Below, piece by piece: positions 59,909-64,000 of a stretch of DNA of 64,000 nt. A program made the translations under genes and the position numbers. The stretch comes from CAYWRO01 sp964460345 (lineage in GTDB: Bacteria; Planctomycetota; Phycisphaerae; Phycisphaerales; UBA1924): assembly GCA_964460345.1 (NCBI GenBank), contig CAYWRO010000003.1, forward strand, positions 40,561-104,560. Direction: 5' to 3'. Every line of letters starts with the position of its first letter. Position 1 is the first letter of the stretch. The notes below the pieces were generated by a model, which saw only the letters and a list, made by a program, of their open reading frames with translations, was not told the origin of the DNA and did not search any database.

Positions 59909-61408
59909 TCAGACGAAGCGATCGTCGATGTGGCGCTGCAGGGTGGTGATCGTCTGCTCCGCGTGGAGGGGAAACGGCCACGTGCGGTCGGTCAAGATTG
60001 CTGCATCACGACGACGTGCGAGGTGTCGAGCGGCGTGGGAAGCAACCGCTTCCAGCGCATCGCTGCGCTCAGCGCGGACCTGCTCGAGCAGACGGTGCAT
60101 GCGGCGATACGTGGCGCTCGGATCCTCGCCGCGGAGGCGCTCTTCCTCGATCTGTCGGACGAGGCTCATCTTCTCTTTCGCGGCTTGCACATCGCCAAGC
60201 AGTGCCGGATCGTGCGGAGCGCGGTGGGCTCGCCAGAGCGCGTGAGCCACATCGACATCGGTGACGGGACGCTCGCCCATGTTCAGATGGACCGTCGCGC
60301 TGACAACCGCTTCAGCGGCGAGCGTTTCGCCGAGCCAGCTCTGCAGCCACTGTTCGGCGACGCGCTCGTAGCCCCGCTCGCCTCCCCCCCCTGTGCCGGC
60401 GATGAACAGCTCGCACCCGCCGCTGTCAGCGAGGCGCAGCAGACCGGTCATCAGGGCAGCGCGCGGGGCAACCTGCTCAAGAGGGATGTCATCGAGCTCT
60501 TCGGCGTAAACGCGCCGCCGCTGGCCGCCCTCTGTGGGATCGATGCGCCACAGAGGGAGCTCGTAAATGTACTGCGTGTCATTGTGCGCGAGCGTCGTCA
60601 TGCGCGCATGCGGATGCGCGGCGACGGCAGCGTTGTACGCGCGAATGCACGCGGCGGGATCGTCGCGCATGCGATCGACGACCTCGCGAAAGAGATCCGT
60701 GCGCGCAAAGTGCGTGGCGAAAACGGACGGCGCGGTCTGGGTAAAGGGAGCAAGAAGGTCGTCCATCGCGCGGCGAATCTGGTCGGCGGCGCTGGCCGCC
60801 TCCCTCGCATGGCGGAGAAGGGCCTCGCGAATGGCATGGAGGCCGGGCTGCACTGATTCGGCCGCGAAGCGCTCGCCGCGGCCCGGCACCGGGAGCGGCT
60901 CCGGCGTGAACGGCGGGATGGAGCCCGTGGGAAGCGGCTGGCCGTCCGGACCGATGAGTCCCCGCCGCGTGAGAAGCCAGGTGCGGGTGGCGAGGCGGTT
61001 GTCTGTGGTTCGGACGGGGTAACGGATCGCGGCAAAATCGTTGGCATCCTGATCGACGACGATCCAGGCGGTGCGTGCGCCGAAAGCGCGTGTCGCGGCG
61101 TCGGCCGCAAGGTACTTGGCGAGGATCCCGGCGTGCCAGAAGGCGGCCTGGTGGCCGGTCATGATGAGAGGTGCGTCGGTGGGAAGGCCGAGCTGCTCAC
61201 GGAAGCGGCGGGCGCGCGGAGGGATCGGCCGGGGAGAAAGCGACGATTGCCACGAGGAGGCGGAGGGGTCAATGAGAATGGAGTGGATGAGCTTGTCAGG
61301 AGGAGTGGGGGGCGCGCCACCCGACGGCGGTGTTTGGGCGCCGGCGGCCTCGGGGGCGGTGACCGGCTGGAAACCGGCGTGCCGGTTCACCTGTGGCTCT
61401 CCTGGCAT
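59909..61408 (-). CDS. BshC-like protein (putative ligase family of bacillithiol-type fold)
   Basis: A 499-residue protein. The segment LIMTGHQAAFWHAGILAKYL (about 81-100), followed by AWIVVDQDANDF (114-125), resembles the TGQQxGLFxGPLYxxYK and WIAxEDHDF blocks of BshC, the last enzyme of bacillithiol synthesis. Overall similarity seems low and other bsh genes are not in the window, so the reaction is uncertain. The first 45 residues are Pro/Ala-rich and may be partly non-native to the fold. Its ATG lies inside the end of the GT2 gene (22-base overlap), so the two are translationally coupled. Confidence 0.6.
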   Translation of the reverse strand: MPGEPQVNRHAGFQPVTAPEAAGAQTPPSGGAPPTPPDKLIHSILIDPSASSWQSSLSPRPIPPRARRFREQLGLPTDAPLIMTGHQAAFWHAGILAKYLAADAATRAFGARTAWIVVDQDANDFAAIRYPVRTTDNRLATRTWLLTRRGLIGPDGQPLPTGSIPPFTPEPLPVPGRGERFAAESVQPGLHAIREALLRHAREAASAADQIRRAMDDLLAPFTQTAPSVFATHFARTDLFREVVDRMRDDPAACIRAYNAAVAAHPHARMTTLAHNDTQYIYELPLWRIDPTEGGQRRRVYAEELDDIPLEQVAPRAALMTGLLRLADSGGCELFIAGTGGGGERGYERVAEQWLQSWLGETLAAEAVVSATVHLNMGERPVTDVDVAHALWRAHRAPHDPALLGDVQAAKEKMSLVRQIEEERLRGEDPSATYRRMHRLLEQVRAERSDALEAVASHAARHLARRRDAAILTDRTWPFPLHAEQTITTLQRHIDDRFV

Positions 61409-62148
61409 CGACAGCCGGCGTCAACGCCGGTCAGTGCAGTGCTCGGGAGTCGAGCGGCCTGGCGCTCCAGTTCGCAGTGAAGCACCTGGCGGTAGTGGCC
61501 AAGGCGGATCTCGGGGTTGTCCAGCGGCCCGCCGAAGCTGCGGCTCGCGTCGGTGTAGATCAGGCGGACAGAAATCTCGGTGATTCGAAGGCCCGCGGCG
61601 ACCGCCTGCACCCAGAACTGGAGGGGCATGGCGTAGCCGTTTTCGGTGAGTTCAAGGTGTCGGAGGGCGCTCACGCGGTAGGCCTTGAAGCCGCAGAAGG
61701 CGTCGGTGAGATTGAGCCCGAGTCGCTCGTTGATCTCCCGGGTGATCTCGGCGTTGATGCGGCGACGGTCGGGCGGGGGGCTGCCGGAAGCGTCTTCCAG
61801 GGCCAGGTAGCGGGACCCGCTGAGGACGTCCCATTGGTCGGCCGCGGCGGCCTCCTCGAACCGAGGGATGGCGCGCGGCTCGTGCTGCTCGTCACAGTCC
61901 ATGGTGATGACCCAGTCGTAGTCGTAGATCTGGGCCCAGAGGAAGGCGTCCTTGAGGGAGCGGCCGTATCCCTGGTTGTGGGCGTGGCGGACCACGTTGA
62001 CGGGGAACTTCGCGAGCAGGCAGGGCGTGTCGTCGGTGGAGCCGTCGTCAATGACGAGGACATCGTCGGCGTACTCGAGCACCTGGGCGAGCACCGGGCG
62101 GACGCTGCTCTCTTCGTTGTAGACGGGGATCGCGACGAGTGTCTTCAT
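61387..62148 (-). CDS. Family 2 glycosyltransferase (DPM1/dolichol-phosphate-mannose-synthase-like)
   Basis: A 253-residue GT2 enzyme. It has LVAIPVYNEESSV at the N terminus, LVIDDGSTDDT with Asp34/Asp35, HNQGYGRSLKDAF, and the nucleotide-sugar Asp motif in TMDCDEQHEP (84-86). SGSRY and DAFCGFKAYR complete the polyprenol-phosphate glycosyltransferase pattern. It probably makes a polyprenyl-phosphate sugar or starts a glycan. No membrane helices are seen. It overlaps the BshC-like gene by 22 bases and is preceded by a 174-base gap. Confidence 0.9.
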   Translation of the reverse strand: MKTLVAIPVYNEESSVRPVLAQVLEYADDVLVIDDGSTDDTPCLLAKFPVNVVRHAHNQGYGRSLKDAFLWAQIYDYDWVITMDCDEQHEPRAIPRFEEAAAADQWDVLSGSRYLALEDASGSPPPDRRRINAEITREINERLGLNLTDAFCGFKAYRVSALRHLELTENGYAMPLQFWVQAVAAGLRITEISVRLIYTDASRSFGGPLDNPEIRLGHYRQVLHCELERQAARLPSTALTGVDAGCRCQESHR

Positions 62149-62237
62149 GGGTGTTCCGTGGGTGCGAAATCAGGCAGCGCGGGGGGTCAGGCGGCGCGAC
62201 GCGAGCGGCCGCGCAGAGGGGGCGGCCCGAGCCAAAC

Positions 62238-62251
62238 GGGGCATCAGCCCC
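62238..62251 (-). terminator. Possible weak terminator after the minus-strand hypothetical gene
   Basis: GGGGC and GCCCC around a 4-base loop; on the minus strand GTTTGG follows. It lies between the hypothetical gene (stop at 62323) and the glycosyltransferase start (62148). Confidence 0.3.
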
Positions 62252-62322
62252 TCCTAGTTGTACGATGCCGGACGTCGCCCGGCGGATTCACGGGCGAAGA
62301 TTCTCCCCGGGCCAAGGGCGGC

Positions 62323-62949
62323 TCAGCGGCCGTGAGGCGGCCTGGGGCTCGACGCGGGAACCGCAGGGCCGCGGTCCGCCGGCGGCGCGGCGGGGGGCGT
62401 TTCGGCGGGGCCCGCGGCCCCATCCTCCACCTCCGTCATCTGCTCCCGGTGCACGGTTGTAAAGGCCGCGAGGCCAAAGGGCGGCTTGTCGGGGTTGTCG
62501 GCGATGCGCTGGATCGCCTCCTGCTCAATGTGCTTGAGAAGCTCCGGGGTCATGGCGTGCATGCCGCGGATCTCGCGGATCGGGAGGGTGTAGAGCTCTC
62601 CGGCGGGGGTCTTGATGCGGAAGACGGTGCACTCGACGGCGACGGCGGCGGCGCGCTCCCAGGAGTCGGCCTGGAGGATGGAGCAGGCGAACATGGGGGC
62701 GACCTCGCCGATCGGGATGCGCTCGCCGGCGTGGGTGAGAACGGCGATGCGGCCGTCGAACATCTCGGGATGCTGGCCCTGCATCATGGAGAGGCCGGTG
62801 AGCATCTCGCGGACGACGTTTTCCCAGAAGAGATCGCGTGCGGCGACGACGACGGTGGGGTCGGTGACCGCGGGCTGGGTGTGGGGACTTTGGGATTTCC
62901 CGCCTTTCCGCTTGGAACGTGCGGGCTGCTGGCTTTGGGGCTGGGGCAT
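62323..62949 (-). CDS. Hypothetical protein with disordered ends
   Basis: A 208-residue protein from ATG 62949. A Gln/Ser/Lys/Pro-rich N terminus (PQSQQPARSKRKGGKSQSPH) leads to an ordered core, about residues 40-160. The core includes ARDLFWENVVREMLTGLSMM, MFDGRIAVLTHAGERIPIGE, VAPMFACSILQADSWERAAA and LYTLPIREIRGMHAMTPELL. A Pro/Ala-rich tail follows. I do not recognise the family. There is no signal peptide. It is divergent from dinD. Confidence 0.6.
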   Translation of the reverse strand: MPQPQSQQPARSKRKGGKSQSPHTQPAVTDPTVVVAARDLFWENVVREMLTGLSMMQGQHPEMFDGRIAVLTHAGERIPIGEVAPMFACSILQADSWERAAAVAVECTVFRIKTPAGELYTLPIREIRGMHAMTPELLKHIEQEAIQRIADNPDKPPFGLAAFTTVHREQMTEVEDGAAGPAETPPAAPPADRGPAVPASSPRPPHGR

Positions 62950-63027
62950 GGGGGATTGTTGCGGCAGTCGATGACTCGCGGTATGTTTGGTATGCGGCAG
63001 GTGAGGGCGGGGGCTCGGAGTCACCGA

Positions 63028-63894
63028 ATGAAACGCGAGCAGATCGTTCAACTCCATGCCGATTTTGAGGCGATCGTCCGCCGGGAGATAGACACAGGGG
63101 TCGATTTCTGGCTTGCTCGGGACCTTCAGGGGGTGCTTGGGTATGCCCGGTGGGAGAACTTTGTCAGGGTTATCGACAAGGCCAAAAGTGCTTGTCAAAA
63201 CGCGGGTTATGGTGTGTCTGACCATTTTCTTGATATCACGAAAATGGTCGATCTTGGATCGGGCGCCAGGCGTGAGATCGAGGATGTCGCGCTCACCAGG
63301 TACGCGTGCTATCTGATCGCCCAGAACGGCGACCCCTCCAAGGACGAGATCGCGTTCGCGCAGACATACTTCGCGGTCCAGACTCGCAAACAGGAGTTGA
63401 TCGAACAGCGTCTTGCGGAACGAGAGCGGCTCGATGCGCGTCGGCGGCTTACGGCGTCAGAGAAGGTGCTCTCGGGGATCATTTTCGAGCGCATCGGCGA
63501 CAATCGTGGCTTCGCTCGCGTTCGCAGCAAGGGGGACCAGGCGCTGTTCGGTGGGAACACGACGCAGGAGATGAAGGCCAAACTGGGCGTGCCGAAGAGC
63601 CGCGCGCTGGCGGACTTCCTACCAACCATCACCATCAAGGCGAAAGACTTCGCCAACGAGATCACCAATTTCAACATCAAGAGGGACGACCTTCACACCG
63701 AGGCACAAGTCACACGGGAGCACGTCAAGAACAACCGCGCCGTCCGGAAGGTGCTGACCGATCGAGAGATACGACCGGAGGCGCTACCGCCGGCCGAGGA
63801 CATCAAGAAGGTGGAGCGGCGTGTCGAGGCGGAGGTAAAGCAGTTGCCCAATGCAACCGAGAGGTTTGAGGGAGGAGGACAGAGTGCGAACTGA
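63028..63894 (+). CDS. dinD: DinD-like DNA-damage-inducible protein
   Basis: A 288-residue DinD homologue. It has the BRO/DinD opening DFWLARDLQGVLGYARWENF, then the characteristic DISKMV-like DITKMVDLGSGA, VALTRYACYLIAQNGDPSKD, EIAFAQTYFAVQTRKQELIE, and GDQALFGGNTTQEMKAKLGV. In E. coli DinD is an SOS-induced inhibitor of RecA filaments. ATG 63028 has CGGAG upstream; the same frame is open far upstream but overlaps minus-strand genes. No standard LexA box is seen; GGTATG is repeated at 62980-62985 and 62989-62994. It is followed 24 bases later by gltX. Confidence 0.88.
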   Translation: MKREQIVQLHADFEAIVRREIDTGVDFWLARDLQGVLGYARWENFVRVIDKAKSACQNAGYGVSDHFLDITKMVDLGSGARREIEDVALTRYACYLIAQNGDPSKDEIAFAQTYFAVQTRKQELIEQRLAERERLDARRRLTASEKVLSGIIFERIGDNRGFARVRSKGDQALFGGNTTQEMKAKLGVPKSRALADFLPTITIKAKDFANEITNFNIKRDDLHTEAQVTREHVKNNRAVRKVLTDREIRPEALPPAEDIKKVERRVEAEVKQLPNATERFEGGGQSAN

Positions 63895-63918
63895 ACGGAG
63901 GACAACTACGCTTCATTC

Positions 63919-64000
63919 ATGGTCACGATCACCCGCTTCGCCCCCTCTCCCACCGGCCACCTCCACATCGGCGGCGTCCGGACGGCCCTGCTGAACTACG
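63919..64000 (+). CDS. gltX: Glutamyl-tRNA synthetase, N-terminal end (3' end outside window)
   Basis: The last 82 bases encode MVTITRFAPSPTGHLHIGGV and continue TALLNY. This contains the class I synthetase HIGH-type signature (HIGG) and the FAPSPTG block typical of GltX and GlnS. The usual start of GltX matches in position. The gene runs off the window. GltX cannot be separated from GluQ by this fragment, but GltX is the more usual full-length match. Confidence 0.85.
   Translation, partial: MVTITRFAPSPTGHLHIGGVRTALLNY

Noticed and set aside
61393..63894. 833-residue plus-strand ORF
   Set aside because: Only its last 288 residues (from 63028) are real (DinD); the rest runs antisense to the glycosyltransferase and hypothetical genes.

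Overview
The window is a high-GC bacterial chromosome segment, densely coded on both strands, with no rRNA, tRNA, CRISPR array or insertion sequence that I can see. Several features point to Planctomycetota, probably a Phycisphaerae-like lineage. A cyclophilin-domain surface protein (57649-59823) carries an N-terminal LEARVMLA sequence that resembles the planctomycete LEPRxLLS signature. There is also a very large two-partner-secretion exoprotein and a type VI secretion (T6SS) cluster of unusual composition. The taxonomy is inference; no marker RNA is present.

Layout. 1-4885 holds housekeeping and regulatory genes: the 3' end of a membrane protein, a GbsR/MarR regulator with a small downstream ORF, dinB, ruvX, a BtuF-like binding lipoprotein and a trpG/pabA glutaminase. 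4886-17350 is a two-partner secretion locus: a long leader with a strong palindrome, a TpsB outer-membrane transporter, then a 3308-residue filamentous haemagglutinin-like TpsA with about six tandem repeats of roughly 160 residues. 17473-36646 is a same-strand T6SS cluster in the order tssA-B-C-hcp-tagJ-tssE-F-G-clpV-(CHAP-like hydrolase)-vgrG-DUF2169/pentapeptide-pentapeptide-DUF3540-DUF4150(PAAR-like). It encodes sheath, tube, baseplate, spike, sheath-recycling ATPase and a likely peptidoglycan-targeting effector. It has no tssJ, tssK, tssL or tssM, and both flanks are unrelated genes.

36786-43540 has a CCA-adding/poly(A) polymerase-like enzyme, then three secreted proteins with ClpP/SppA/NfeD-like folds. 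The third (41162-43540) is a fusion of homologues of the first two in reversed order, and it lacks the apparent catalytic serine. 43659-47951 has an M3 oligopeptidase, a PLP-dependent aromatic amino acid decarboxylase behind a structured leader, and a lipoprotein. 47967-50784 has a LuxR-type regulator divergent from a UDP-galactopyranose-mutase/protoporphyrinogen-oxidase-like flavoprotein. 50909-53633 has a lipoprotein, a FecR-like protein and a hypothetical protein. 53664-57306 (minus strand) has a GNAT acetyltransferase, MgtE and a secreted metallophosphoesterase. 57649-64000 has the cyclophilin surface protein, a BshC-like protein overlapping a GT2 glycosyltransferase, a hypothetical protein, a DinD homologue and the first bases of gltX.

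The strongest candidates for new biology are the T6SS-like cluster without a linked membrane complex or TssK, with its DUF2169/pentapeptide/DUF3540/DUF4150 module and CHAP-like cargo, and the ClpP-fold trio with its domain-swapped fusion. Several intergenic dyads could be operators or RNA switches: upstream of the GbsR gene, the TpsB gene and the decarboxylase, and around hcp. All functions are read from motifs by eye; no database search was possible.
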